Assembly: GCF_963082655.1 (NCBI RefSeq)
Contig: NC_081555.1
Coordinates: 92,519,819-92,583,818 of the forward strand
DNA: 64,000 bases
Direction of reading: 5' to 3'
Source: Stomoxys calcitrans
Lineage: Eukaryota > Arthropoda > Insecta > Diptera > Muscidae
Of the stretch, positions 33,400 to 45,376 are shown piece by piece. How positions within the stretch are numbered: the stretch's first letter is position 1; every line of letters starts with the position of its first letter. The notes under the pieces were generated by a model. That model saw nothing but the letters and a program-made list of their open reading frames with translations, had not been told where the DNA came from and did no database searches. The position numbers and the translations under genes are program-made.

Positions 33400-33870
33400 A
33401 AAAAGGAAGCCCTGTCCGTCCGTCCGTCCGTTGAAATCAAGCTAGAGATCGGTTTATATGACAGCTATATCAATTTATGAACTGACTTTGACCATGCTTG
33501 CCATCGTTGTTGGAATTCATAACAACCCTTTATACAAAATTTCAGCCAAATCGGATAAGAATTGCGCCCTCTAGAGGCTCAAAAAAACAAGATCCAAGAT
33601 TGGTTTATATGGCAGCTACAACAAAACATGAACCGATTTAGCCCATTTGCAATCCCAACTGACCTACACTAATAGGAAGTATTTTTGCAAAATTTCAAGC
33701 GGCTAGCTTTACTCCTACAAGAGTTAGCGTGCTTTTGACAGACAGACGGACGGACGGACATGGCTAGATCGACTTAAAATGTCATGTCGATCAAGAATAT
33801 ATACACTTTAAGGAGTTACAAACAGAACGACGAAATTAGTATATCCCCATCCTATGGTGGAGGGTATAAA
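33400..33870 (-). repeat. HINE-family copy, minus orientation, 3' end missing
   Basis: From the right it has the 5' subterminal repeat (CCTATGGTGGAGGGTATAAA), a leader with GACAGACAGACGGACGG, and about two 153-bp units. The left side is degraded after GTCCGTCCGTCCGTCC near 33415, where a second leader-like tract suggests a rearranged copy. Confidence 0.65.
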
Positions 33871-33913
33871 AAATCATTGAAATTTAGTCTTTAGAAGAAA
33901 TTTTATAGAATTT

Positions 33914-35843
33914 TTATACCCACCACCGAAGGATGGAGGTATATTCATTTTGTCATTCCGTTTGCAACACATCGAAATATCCATTCCCGACCCTATAAAG
34001 TATATATATTCTTGATCAACGTAAAACTCTAAGACGATCTAGCTATGTTCGTTCGTCTGCCCGTCTGTTTGTTGAAATCACGCTACAGTCTTTAAAAATA
34101 GAGATAGTGAGCTGAAATTTTGCACAGATTCTTTTTGTTTGTCCATAAGCAGGTTAAGTTCGACGATGGGCTATATTGGACTATATCTTGATATAGCCCC
34201 CATATAGACCGAATCTCCGATTTAGGGTCTTAGGCCAATAAAAGCTTCGTCAATTTGGCCCAGATCGGTCCAGATTTGGATATAGCTGCCATATAGACCG
34301 ATCCTCCGATTTAGGGTCTTAGGCCCATACAAGCCACATTTATTATCCGATTTTGCTGAAATTTGGGACAGTGAGTTGTCTTAGGCCCTTCGACCTCCTT
34401 CGTCAATTTGGCTCAGAAAGGGTCAGATTTGGATATAGCTGCCATATAGACCGATCTCTCAATTTAAGGTTTTGCGACCATAAAAGACGCATTTATTGTC
34501 CGATGTCGCCGAAATTTGGGCCAGTGAGTTAAGTTAAGCCCCTCGACACATCTCTGCCATTTGGCCTAGATTGATCAAGATTTGCATATAGTTGCCATAT
34601 AGACCGATTTCTCAATTTAAGGTTTAGGGACCCTAAAAGGTGCGTTTATTGTCTGATGTCACCGAAATTTGGGACAGCGAGTTAGGTTAAGCCCCTCGAC
34701 GTTCTTCTGCAATAAGGCACAGATCGATCCAGATTTGGATATAGCTGCCAAATAGACCGATCTCTCGATTTAAGGTTTTGGACCCATAAAAGGCGCATTT
34801 ATTGTCCGATGTCGCCGAAATTTGGGAGAGTGAGTTAGGTTAAGCCCCTCGACTAACTTCTGCAATATGGCACAGAATGGTTCAGATTTGCATATAGCTG
34901 TCATATAGACCGATCTCTCGATTTAAGGTTTTGGGCCCATAAAAAGCGCACTTATTGTCCGAAGTCGCCGAAATCTGGGACAGTGGGTTATGTTAGGCCC
35001 TTTGACATTCTTCTTCAATTTGGCCCAGATCGGTCCAGATTTGAATATAGCTGCTATATGGACCGATCCTCCGATTTAGGGTCTTAGACCCGATTCATGT
35101 AGCCCGATTTCTCGATTTAAGGTTTTGGAACCATAAAAGGCGCATTTATTGACTGATGTCGGCGAAATTTGAGACAGTAAGTTAAGTTAAGACCCTTGAC
35201 ATACTTCTGCAATGTGGCACAGATCGGTCCAGATTTGGATATAGCTGCCATATAGACCGATCTCTCGATTTAAGGTTTTGGGCCCACAAAAGACGCATTT
35301 ATTGCCCGATTTAGCTGAAATTTGAGAAAGTGAGTTTAGTTAGGTCCTTCTTAAATTTGGCCTAGATCGGTCTAGATTTGAATATAGCTGCCATATAGAC
35401 CGATCTCTCGATTTGAGGTTTTGTGTCCATAAAAGGCACATTTCCTGTCCGATTTCGCCGAAATTTGGGACAGTGCTTTGTGCTAGGCTCTTCGACATTT
35501 TTTTGCAACTTGGCCCAAATCGGTCCAGATTTGAATATAGCTGGCATGTAGACCGATATCTCGATTTAAAGTTTTGGCCCCATAAAAGGCGCATTTAAAA
35601 TCCGATTTCACTGAAATTTGACACAGTGACTTATGTTAGGCTTTTCGACATCCAGGTCGTATATGATTTATTTTTAGATACAACTACTGTTCTTATTAGT
35701 ATTTGGTCTAAGTCGGAACATATTTCGATATAACTGCTATGCGACATAAGGTATGCAATTTTCACCGGATTCTGATGAAAGGTTTACCCGAGGTGGTGGG
35801 TATCCAAAGTTTGGCCCGGCCGAACTTAACGCCTTTTTACTTG
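33914..35843 (+). mobile_element. Complete DINE-1-like (HINE) element, CCACCACC subfamily
   Basis: The 5' end is TTATACCCACCACCGAAGGA with the leader CGACCCTATAAAGTATATAT. About nine units follow with GCCATATAGACCGAT; starts include 34288, 34441, 34593, 34747, 34900, 35053, 35247, 35390 and 35543, at 153-bp spacing apart from a rearranged interval near 35100. The 3' part carries GGTGGTGGGTAT, the palindrome-like TTGGCCCGGCCGAA, then ACTTG before T. Its 5' and 3' subterminal repeats are exact complements over 12 bp and both differ from those of the 5474-7489 copy. Confidence 0.85.
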
Positions 35844-35845
35844 TG

Positions 35846-36200
35846 ATTTGATACCCATTGTACCCCAATCTGTAAATCTGTCATTTTTGGTGTATGTGTG
35901 TTTTTTTTTTCTTGGTGGGGAGGTCCCACGGCAATTGCAGTCAAATTTGTATATCAAGTTCTACTCTCCCCTTAAATACCTTGCATTTGAAACCCATATT
36001 GTCCCAATCGGCAAACCTGTCCGTTTGGATGGGTTTTTGGGTGGGGCGTCCCCCCAGGTTTTTTGACCCCAAAGTTTTATAGCAATTTTGTGTTTCTGGG
36101 TTACCAAAAGGCGACGAGAAAAATGTTGCTTAAATCAGTGCATCCGTCTCCGAGATCTAATGTTTTTGAAAATCAGGGTAAGGGGGAGGGTCCCCGTAAA
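35846..36200 (+). repeat. ~130-bp-unit family fragment
   Basis: AAATACCTTGCATTTGAAAC, CCCATATTGTCCCAATCGGC and CTCCGAGATCTAATGTTTTT match the family at 43.3-45.3 kb. Confidence 0.65.
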
Positions 36201-36685
36201 AAAAGCATTTATTAACCGAAATTTGTCAACATAGTGTTCTGTGTTAAGCTCTTCCATATTTGTGCCCAATATGGTCCGCATCGGTCTATTGTTGGATAAA
36301 GCTGTCATATATACCGAACTGTTCATTTAAGATTTATTGGGCATAAAAGACGCATTTATTATTCGATTTAGCTGAAATTGGCTACAATGAGTTGTATTAG
36401 ACCCTTCGACATTCGTGTCGTATATGGTACATAAAGGTCTATATATGGATAAGCTGCTGCTATATAGACCAATATCCTGTTTTACGGTTTTGAACAGTGA
36501 ATTGTTTTAAACCGTTCCATGTTGGTCGAGCCGAGGTTGGTCGAAATCCATATTTCGATGTAGCTGCTGGAGGTTCATAAATGGTGAATTTTTCCATGGA
36601 TTTTGAAAAACGTGGTTAATGTATATAACCGAGCTGGTAGGTATCAAAAGTTCAACCCGGTCGAACTTAATGCGTTTTTTTCTTG
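36201..36685 (+). repeat. HINE-family 3' portion
   Basis: Three degraded units (GCATAAAAGACGCATTTATT, CTATATAGACCAATATCCTG) lead to GAGCTGGTAGGTATCAAAAG, TCAACCCGGTCGAACTTAAT and TCTTG before T. There is no 5' end. Confidence 0.7.
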
Positions 36686-37734
36686 TGTTACTCTATAAAT
36701 TTGTGTAGTAATGCATTTTGAAAACAATTATAGTTGAAACAATGGTTTTCCTTTGCGTCCAACCCAATATCTTAGTTATTTCTTTACCCCTTCCAATCAC
36801 CTAGGTTGCCTAGATCTAATAAAGTTGTTGGTTTTTTTTTTTCTAGATTATGCATTTACAAAGTTGATGTAGCAGGTTTTATGTGCTATTTATGGAAACA
36901 AATTGATTCTTTTGTAATATTTGTCCACGCTAGAATGGAATTTTTGTTGCTGACAACAATAATTCCACCCTTGGGGGTTTGGCTGGCTCTTTCATGTTTA
37001 GCTGGTCCCCTCCAAAAGTTTATGCTTATCTTGGGCAACTTATGCATACATTATTCTATGATAAATTTCCCTCATAATTTGAGGAAAACAACAGTTTTCC
37101 GCACCATATACAAATCGATTTGGGTACACAACATGTCTTGGTGTTGTGAACAAAAAAAAAAAAAACGGAAGAGAGAAAGAAAAATAAAACTGTTAAATCT
37201 GCCCTTCTTCTGTGGTTATTTTCAATTCTTCCTCCCCTTTCAGCGCATAAAAATGTCTGTCAGTCTGGATTTTTCTCTTGTCTTTCATTGCATGAAATGA
37301 AGTAAAAGGGGCCATCAGCATAATGTTTTCATAACAAAAACAACAACAACAACAGCAAAAAATAAAACTAACTATGGTTTTTCTTTGCAATACTGTCCAA
37401 AAGTTATTAGAATCCATAAAAAAGTTAAAGCAGCAAAATCCAACGTTAAAATCATTCAGCAAAAAAAAAAAAAACGTCCACATCCATATTCGAATTCTGT
37501 CATATGTGAGCATTAAGCTGACATCCAAAGTGGACAGAGCGTAACGAAATTCTAGGTTTTGTTTTCTTGTGGGTGCAACAGCAGTACCTTAGAACAACTC
37601 TTGGACTTATGTTAGTGTTTAGTTTGTGTTACACTCTGGTTCATGTAAATAGGGACAGAAATAATTGGATAGAATATTACTTTGTATGTAACTTGTGGTG
37701 CATGCTGAACGGGAACTGGTAAGCCTACAGATTT
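36686..37734. other. Unique-looking AT-rich block
   Basis: Homopolymer A runs (37152, 37460), CAACAACAACAACAGC and other simple sequence. The 164-codon frame at 36806-37300 lacks domain features and has skewed composition. No gene was recognised. Confidence 0.4.
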
Positions 37735-39237
37735 GTATACCTTCCACCATAGGATGGAGGTATACTAATAACGCCATTCCTAAGACCCCTTAAAGTATAT
37801 ATACTTGATCGTCATGACATTTTAAGTCGATCTATGTCCGTCCATCTGTCAGTGCGTCCGCCCGTCTATCAGTAGAACGCTAACTTTGGAAGCAGTAAAG
37901 CTAGGCGCTTGAAATTTAGCACAGATACCTCTTATTAGTGTACGTCGGTTAAGATTGTAAATGGGCCAAATCGGTCCATGTTTTGATAAAACTGCCATGC
38001 AAACCGATCTTGGGTCTTGACTTCGTGAGCTTCTAGAGGGCGCTATTGTTATCCGATTTGGCTGAAATTTAGCACGTGGTGTTTGGGTATGACTTCCAAA
38101 AACAGTGTCATGTGTGGTTCAAATCGGTATAAAACCTGATATAGCTGCCATATAAACCGATCCCCCGATTAGACTTCTTTAGCTTCTAGAGGGCGCCATT
38201 CTTATCCGATGTGGCTGAAATTTTGCACATATTGTTTTAGTATGACTTCAAACAACTGTGCCAAATATGGTCTAAATGAGTCCATAACCTGAAATAGCCA
38301 CCATATTAACCAACCAACCGTTTAGACTTTTTGAGCTTCTAGAGGGCGCTATTGTTATCCGATTTGGCTGAAATTTTGCACGTGGTATTTAGGCATGACT
38401 TTCAAGAACTGTGTCATGTGTGTTTCAAATCGGTACATAACCCGATATAGCTGCGATATAAACCGATCCCCCGATTAGACTTCTTTAGCTTCTAGAGGGC
38501 GCCATTCTAATCCGATGTGGCTGAAATTTTGCACATATTGTTTTAGTATGACTTTCAAACAACTGTGCCAAATATGGTCTAAATGAGTCCATAACCTGAT
38601 ATAGCCGCCATATTAACCGACTTCTTGGGCTTCTAGAGGGCGCTATTGTTATCCGATTTGGCTGAAATTTTGTACGTGGTATTTAGGCAAGACTTCCAAC
38701 CACTGTGTCATGTATTCTCCAAATCGGTTCATAACCTGATATTGCTGCCATATAAACCGATTCCCCGATTAGACTTCTTTAGCTTCTAGAGGGCGCCATT
38801 CTTACTCGATGTGGCTGAAATTTTGCACATATATTTTTAGTATGACTACGAACAACTTTGCCAAATATGGTCTAAATTACTCCATAACCTGAAATAGCCG
38901 CCATATTAACCAACCAATCGTTTAGACTTCTTGGGCTTCTAGAGGGCGCTATTTTTATTCAATTTGGTCGAAATTGTGCATATATAGTTTTGGCATGACT
39001 TCCAATAACTGTTCCAAGTATGGTCTAAATCGGTTGACAACCTGATATAGGCGCTACCATATAAACCGATCTCCCAGTTTGACCCTCTGAGCCTCCTGAG
39101 GGCGAAATTTTTATGTGGTCAATATCTTCATAAGCTCATTTATTTTTGGAAAATTAATTCAAATAACGTGACAAATGCGATCGATGGTGGAGAGTTGATA
39201 AGATTCGGCCCGGCCGAACTTAGCAAGCTTTTACTTG
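37735..39237 (+). mobile_element. Complete DINE-1-like (HINE) element
   Basis: It runs from TATACCTTCCACCATAGGAT through a leader (GTCCGTCCATCTGTC) and seven units, with GCCAT-type starts at 37993, 38147, 38300, 38453, 38607 and onward at 153 or 154 bp. Alternating unit types are visible: GGGCGCTATTGTTATCCGAT and GGGCGCCATTCTTATCCGAT. The 3' subterminal repeat is GATGGTGGAGAGTTGATA, with the palindrome TTCGGCCCGGCCGAA (39204-39218) and ACTTG before T. Confidence 0.85.
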
Positions 39238-39249
39238 TTTTTTCTATGG

Positions 39250-39700
39250 ATAAGGAGGGAAAACTTAGGAAAGTCTTAGACTACCTGGCGCCGAGACCGA
39301 TTCGACTTTGGATCCTCAGAATTCGCTTTCCCGATATTGGGAATATTGAGCTATGGGTAATGTGTGTGAAGACGATTAGACTCCAGTCTTCATCGATGGT
39401 TCCAAAATGGTTCGAATACCTTGAGGTGTAGTGCGAGGCACTGCTGCCAGCGGCACAATATTAAATTAATGGAATATTAAATGGATGGAATTGATGGAAG
39501 TTCATGTTACACGGATACAAAGCTAAATGACAGTGTGAGTGGGGGTCTACACTGAGGAGGCAGGGTCTGAGATCTGTTTCCAGTAGGGAATCAGTCTGAC
39601 CAGGAAAAAGCTCTTACCGGTGAAAGTGTGGTCCTATCGGCCAATTCAGACCTCTACCCAACTCCAGAATGCCGAGAGGATTAAAGATATCCTAAGGATA
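39250..39700 (+). pseudogene. LINE A fragment: RT end and RNase H start
   Basis: This shares GAGGCACTGCTGCCAGCGGC with 55108-55130. It then reads VGVYTEEAGSEICF (39540-39590), corresponding to VGLGVYIENPRAEICF in the 53.8-56.1 kb copy. An extra AATATTAAATTAATGGAATA-type duplication and stops break the frame. Confidence 0.6.
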
Positions 39701-40905
39701 TCCTAGCGCGGAAAGAGGTATTCAGCCATTTTCCATTGTTTTTCCTGGTAATTACGGGGTAATTACTGCTATAGTCTGCCTCTCACTGTTTCCTCAGCCT
39801 CAGGATAAGACACACCACGAAACACTCGTTCATTCAACCTTTGCCGCCAAGCATTCCAAAGCCACTGCCCTAGCCAAATTGGTGCGGTCATCGTAAAAGA
39901 TGTACACCTTTTCCAGAAGCACAGGAGAGGGCTCACTGATTCCGTAGCAAGATCTACGCTAGCCAGCAGCTAATTCATAGTTAGCTGGTCGGCAGCTTTG
40001 TTCCCCACCACCGCGAAGACTTCCGCCCGGTGCCCGGACTCTGCATCCATAATGAACACTTCAGCTAAGCTACCGAAAGGCCATCGTAGCGCAGAGGTTA
40101 GCATGTCCACCTATGAGCCTGAACGCCTGTGTTCGAAGTTTGCCCCTGTTCCTTAATGGAATGTTCGTGGGCAAATTTGCAAATTTTGCAGCTAAGGTGC
40201 CTCCAGCCCAGTGATAATTTCTCGGAAAAACGACGTGCAACAGTTAAGGAGGAAGGACTCCCCTGGTATAAAATCAGTAGCACCCCTTAGCCGCATCCCC
40301 ATATCCCAATACAACTGAAGAATGTCGATGGTTTGAGAAACGCCAGATACCTGACACCCATAGTCTTAGGACTATCTTCGTTGCCACACCCACTCCATAT
40401 GAAGATGTAAAGGCCCAAGAACAGGAATAACATTCAGCGCCTCTGTCGGCGCACTATTCCTTTCTTTAGATATCATCACCGCCACGATACCTTATAACTT
40501 CCCGATTTTTTGTGGAGGGCATAGTTGTCCAGATCCTGATGCCCTACCAGGTGAGAGCCGGTCGAACAACCATTGTAAACATCCAGAGTGCCGTTCATGG
40601 GCTAAGCCCCATAACTCCTTTCTATTGAGTTGCGACAGGATTAGAGAGCATTCATTCCTTCTTTGACACTTAATTCGACTTTTTTCTACGGTTTTGTTTC
40701 CGGACAAGAATCACACCCAAGTACTTGGTCTTCGAAGAAAGCTGCAGGACAGGTGCGCTGAAAATACTCAGCTTTCTCCTCCTGATGGAGGAATTTTGAA
40801 TCCACTCCTTGCTGAGTTCTTCAAGTCACAATCTTTCTAATTAAAGTATTGATAATCCGGGCTTTAAGCAGCGAATTAAACCAAGCCGGATAAGCATCGT
40901 AAAGG
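39701..40905 (-). pseudogene. LINE D fragment, minus strand
   Basis: The minus-strand frame near 40730-40690 reads TKYLGVILVRKQ, the YLGV motif that follows the RT palm in non-LTR retrotransposons. Next come GLAHERHSGCLQWLFDRL and further degraded coding-like sequence with CpG-rich composition unlike flanking repeats. No RT palm or RNase H core could be placed. A SINE is inserted at about 40075. Family assignment is uncertain. Confidence 0.45.
40075..40188 (+). mobile_element. tRNA-derived SINE with large internal deletion
   Basis: The head GGCCATCGTAGCGCAGAGGT (A box TAGCGCAGAGG) and the start of the B box (GTTCGAA) are joined directly to the 3' tail GTTTGCCCCTGTTCC and GGGCAAATTTGC. It is flanked by CAGCTAAGCTACC (40062) and CAGCTAAGGTGCC (40189), a likely 13-bp target duplication with two differences. 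Confidence 0.7.
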
Positions 40906-40912
40906 CTAAAGT

Positions 40913-41007
40913 CGCACAGTGGGAGAAAATCGATAAAAAAACAAGTAAAAATATGACGTGTGAGAACGGGTAGCTATAGGCCTTTGAAATTTGAAATGGT
41001 TAGAGTT
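40913..41007 (+). repeat. Dispersed repeat Y, short copy
   Basis: GCACAGTGGGAGAAAAT, GTGTGAGAACGGGTAGC and GAAATTTGAAATGGTTAGAG match the longer copy at 61895-62165. Confidence 0.6.
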
Positions 41008-41009
41008 AT

Positions 41010-41091
41010 GGGGTCTCAGACGAATATTTCGAGTAGTTACAAACAGAATGACGTAATTAGTATACCCCTATCCTATGGTGGAGGGTATAAA
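41010..41091 (-). repeat. HINE-family 5' end, minus orientation
   Basis: GTCTCAGACGAATATTTCGA, GTTACAAACAGAATGACG and CCTATGGTGGAGGGTATAAA are the inverse of the family's first 80 bp. Confidence 0.75.
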
Positions 41092-41290
41092 AATTGCTGG
41101 CTACATTTGTAAGGTATTCTGCAATGTCAAAACTTCTTTACCAAGTGGAGTCGGTATGCAGCACGCCGTTCGGACTTGGCATAAAAAATAAGGCCTCTTA
41201 TCGTTGAGCTTCAAACTGTAATCGGACCGCACTCATTGATATGAGAGAAGTATCCCCCGTTCCTCAGTGGAATTTTCATGAGAAATTTAG
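41092..41290 (+). mobile_element. tRNA-derived SINE body, head missing
   Basis: Starting at GCTGGCTACATTTGTAAGGT it continues through GCAGCACGCCGTTCGGACTT, AAGGCCTCTTATCGTTGAGC and CCCCGTTCCTCAGTGGAATT. There is no tRNA-like head. Confidence 0.7.
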
Positions 41291-41454
41291 TATTTGTATA
41301 ATTTCCTATTGTTGCAATTGCATCAACTAAATTCTCCATTTTCAAGAAGACTATATCAGAAATAAAACAAGTTTTTAGGAAAATTGGTGAATTTTCGTCA
41401 TTTGATCCCCTTCCCATGTGTACATCTGCTTGTGGTTATCTAAAATTACGATCT

Positions 41455-41560
41455 CTTGGTTAAGTTAGGTTGAAAGGAGGCTGGGGATATCAATCCGCCC
41501 CATGCTACGGACATTCACCTAAACCAGTAATCGGCTTATTGTGCATTATATTTCAAACTC
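41455..41560 (-). pseudogene. LINE A 3' UTR and tail remnant
   Basis: GGTTAAGTTAGGTTGAAAGG, CCATGCTACGGACATTCACC and AACCAGTAATCGGCTTATTG match the 3' end of the LINE A copy at 13678-14143. Confidence 0.65.
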
Positions 41561-42390
41561 TATGAACAGTTTATAGTTATTCAGATTCCTTAGTCCCATT
41601 TTGAATTCTTCATATCTCCACAATCGTTTATTTCTCTTTACGAAAGAATATAATTTTTCAATATATAAAATGATATATTTTTTCAATCAATTAAATTCTC
41701 AATTTAGATTCTTATGTATTGATCATTTTCCGAGTTTGAACTTCCTTTATTCGAGTGCACTGAAGTGTACAGGACACTATGTCTGGTTTCTTTCGACGCA
41801 CCACAGAAAATGGTCAGTTAACTCTAGACACTGTTTATGATTTTGTGCTGACGAGGGTTGACTTCATAGTTTTTCTTGGTAATTTTTATGAAAGCAACCA
41901 CAAACAAATGCTCTAATAAATATGAGTTATGCGTTTTTGGTTTCACCATTGATGGGCGTATGGGAGTTTTGCTTAAGGCATTAAGAAATTATGTGTATTG
42001 TGTATTCTATATATTATGGTCATAAATAAGATGTACTTTTATGCAGGAATTTTGCCAAAGAATATTTTCCTTTATTTTATGCAGATGAGAGACAAAAAAT
42101 ATTTCTTTTAATGTATGTAGTTGATTAAATCTTTTGAAGATGAATAAGAAGGACAATAAATATGTTTTTTACAGAAAAAGCAATCAAAATATATAATAAA
42201 TAATAATGTATTTCATACAAAGAGACACCAGGAGCCAACTACATTGAGCATTGTTCGTAGATCGATAAAAGATTATGCAATCTAAGGCTAAGCGGTGTAA
42301 CTGAGGTTTGTATGATGACTGCCAAATTAAATTTTTGAAAAAAATTTGTGGGACTAATCTTTTATTAACGGCTTCCATAGACGTATAAAG
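41561..42390. other. Unique-looking AT-rich block
   Basis: No repeat match was recognised. Short frames (41601-41840, 42184-42378) have no recognisable domain. Confidence 0.35.
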
Positions 42391-43110
42391 TGTTTCACCA
42401 CACCTTCCCTATAAGTTCAATGTGGGAGCTTTATCCAAATTTGAATCAATTTTGAACCAATTTTGATGGACTTTGGCGGATATTTTTAGATGGGTTATTA
42501 AACAATCCCCATCAAATGTCGAGCAAATCTGTTTAAACTGTAATAACGGTTGACAAATGACAACATTATAGCAAATAACCCAAAATCTGAAGAACATATA
42601 CATGGGATTTCGAGCAAACTTCTCCTATAAAGTGGCAGTCGTCAAGGAAAGCATTGTGCAAAATTTTGGCAATATTGGAGTGAAAATCGGGCGATATACA
42701 TATATGACAGCTATATCAATATCTCGGTCAATTTCTATGAAATTCAGCGATAATGTCGAGAGTCATAAGAACATCCTTCCTGCCAAATTTCAAGAGAATC
42801 GGTTAACAAATGAGCACTTTATTGGAATATTTCTCAACATCGAACGAACATATATATGGGAGCTATATCTAGATCTGAAGCGATTTCGAACAATCTTCTC
42901 AAATATTGTGGTAGTTGTCGAGGAAAGCGTTGTACAAAGTTTTGGCAAGATTGATCAATAAATGCGCTTGCAGTGACTCTAGAAGTGAAAATAGGGCGAT
43001 ATACACATATGGCAGCTATATCTAAATCGGAACCGAGAGTCAAAGGAAATCTCTCCTACCAAACTTCAAGGGAATCGGTTAACAAATGACCATTTTATTG
43101 CATTACTAGC
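42391..43110 (-). repeat. HINE-like divergent subfamily, minus orientation
   Basis: Units carry CATATATATGGGAGCTATAT, AAATCGGGCGATATACATAT and CAAGAGAATCGGTTAACAAA. They resemble the 8147-10572 subfamily and the copies at 51.75-53.8 kb. No clear terminus was found. Confidence 0.65.
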
Positions 43111-43280
43111 TGGAGCGGGACCGCTCCGGAATTTTTATTTTCGACAATTAAAGAGCTTTTAGTGAAATACTATGCTACGAAAATAGTATATCGCTTGACA
43201 AACAGTTTAACAATATAAGTGCCTTTATCTGAAACCCATTTTATTTTTATTGATCTACGAATTTAAGTTTGTTTGTAAGG

Positions 43281-45376
43281 TGTACTCCATTCTTAAAATA
43301 CTTTATTTCAGCCCGATATTCTCATGATATCTGATTTGGGGGTGTTTTCCGGGTGAGGTGGTCCCCCAGACACTTGGCTCTGAAAAAATATCAGCATCGT
43401 GCTCTTCTCCCAAATACCATTTTTTTAAACCCCATATTGCCATTGGTTTTGTGGGGAGTTTATGGGATGAGGCGTCCCCCAAACACATGGCCCAAATTCA
43501 AATTCGTTTTCTAATCTCAAATACCTTTCATTTGAGCCACATTTTGGCATGGTCGAAAATTAATCACCCTTTGGGGGGTGTTTTGGGGAAGGGGCGATGC
43601 CTTTAATACATGGTCCTACATTTCGATATCAAATTTGTATTCTACTCCCAAATACCTTTATTTGAGCCCCATATTGCGATAGTCAGTGGGGTATTGTGAG
43701 CAAATTGGTCCCGAAAGTGGGTTTCAATTCTTGCTCTACCCCCCCAATTCCTTTCATTTGAGCCCCATATTGACATGGTCGGTAACTATGTTTGATTTAG
43801 AGGCGTTTTCGGAAGTTGGGTGGTCCCCCAAACCCATCTAGGAATTGGGGGGGCAGAGCAAGAATTGAAACCCACTTTCGGGATCAATTTTCTCAAAATA
43901 CCCCACTGACCATCGCAATATGGGGCTCAAGTAAATTTATTTGGGAGTAGAATACGAATTTGGTATCGAAATGTAGGACCATGTATTTAAGGCATCACCC
44001 CTTCCCCAAAACACCTCCCAAAGGGTGAAAATTTTTCGATCATCCCAATATGTGGCTCAAATAAAAGCCCTGAAAATATTTCAGCAACGTACTCTATTCT
44101 CATATATTTGAGCCCCATATTGCCAATGGCCTTAAAATTGGATATCAAATTCGTTTTCTAGTCTCAAATGGCATTCAATTAACCCCCTTATTACAAAAAG
44201 CCAGCAAATATGTCCGGTTTGGGGTATGGGCCCTAAAAACTATGAATATCGAGCTCCACTGTCTTGAAGACTCAAATTGTCTTAGTGAGCAAATACATCC
44301 TACTTGGGGGTTGTTATAGTGGTGGGACGTCCCCTAGACAGTTTATCCCGAATGTTGATGTTAGATTTATGGTCTACTTCCACATACCCTTCATTTAAGT
44401 TTCATTTTTCCATAGTCGGCAAATATGTCCAGTTTGGGGGTCTTTTAAGGGATGGGGCATTGAGTGGCCATGCCTTGCTTTTTAAAATATATATTAGATT
44501 CATGTTCTACTCTTAAATACCTCTTATTTGAGCTTCATATTGCAATGGTCAGTAAATACTTCCTATTTGGGTAGTGTTATGGGGTTGAGGTGACCCCATA
44601 GACACTTTTCACGAACATTGATATTAGATTCGTGCTATACTTCCAAAGACCTTTCATTTGAGCCCCATATTGCTACAGTCGTAAATTTTTCGTCTTTGGG
44701 GGATTATCTCGGGGATGGGCGGCCCCCCAAAACACTTGGTTCCACGTCTGGATATCAGATTCGTATTCTGCATTCAAATACCTTTTATTTAAACCCCATA
44801 TTGTCATGGTCAGTAAATAAGTCCTGTTTAGAGAAGGGGGGACCCCCCAGAAACTTTGTCCCAAATTTGGATATCAGATTAGTATTTTACCCGCAAATAC
44901 CTTTCATTTGAGTCCCATATTGCCATGTTCGGTAAATATGTCCAATTTAGGGATGTTTAAGGGGTTGGGGTGGTTCCCTTAGCACTTGATCCGACAATTG
45001 AATATCAGATATGTTTTCTAATCTTAATTACCTTTCATTTGAGTCCCATATTGTCGTTATTGGTCTAAATATATGTTTGGTAGGTTTTAGTGTGGGGCAG
45101 CCCCCTAGATACCCTTTCCGATATTTGGATACCAAATTTTTATTTTTAGGGTACTATATGAGAGCACACAAAATTTCGCATAAATCACACCACCCATCTC
45201 CGAGATCTGGCGTTTCTGAAAATTATGGTAAGGGGAAGGGTCCGCCCCCACTTTAGATATCAAAAATTTAGTACATTATTTTCACCACGGGATCATTATG
45301 CACCATCAGTGAAAATTTCAAGAAAATCGGTTTAGCCGTTTCTGAATCTATACGGAACACACAAACTAACACACAC
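43281..45376 (+). repeat. ~130-bp-unit family, long copy with internal foldback
   Basis: Around a dozen units contain CATTTGAGCCCCATATTG, GGTCGGTAAATATGTCC and GGTCCCCCAAACACTTGG. CTTTCATTTG-type starts at 44651, 44782, 44901 and 45032 give 119-131-bp spacing. The end carries CTCCGAGATCTGGCGTTTCT and CGGTTTAGCCGTTTCTGAAT, then ACACAAACTAACACACACAA, where a HINE begins. Confidence 0.75.
43529..44063. repeat. Long inverted repeat (223-bp arms)
   Basis: The left arm 43529-43751 (ATTTGAGCCACATTTTGGCA through CCCCCCCAATTCC) is repeated inverted at 43841-44063 with an 89-bp spacer. Differences are few by eye (for example GGTCCCGAAAG versus GATCCCGAAAG). Confidence 0.8.

Noticed and set aside
36806..37300. 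164-codon open frame
   Set aside because: It is an AT-rich frame ending in Lys/Arg runs from an A tract, with no domain; likely chance.
43529..44063. Possible assembly error producing the palindrome
   Set aside because: The arms differ at several positions and have an 89-bp distinct loop, unlike a simple foldback artefact. It is kept as a real feature, with long-read confirmation advised in the finding.
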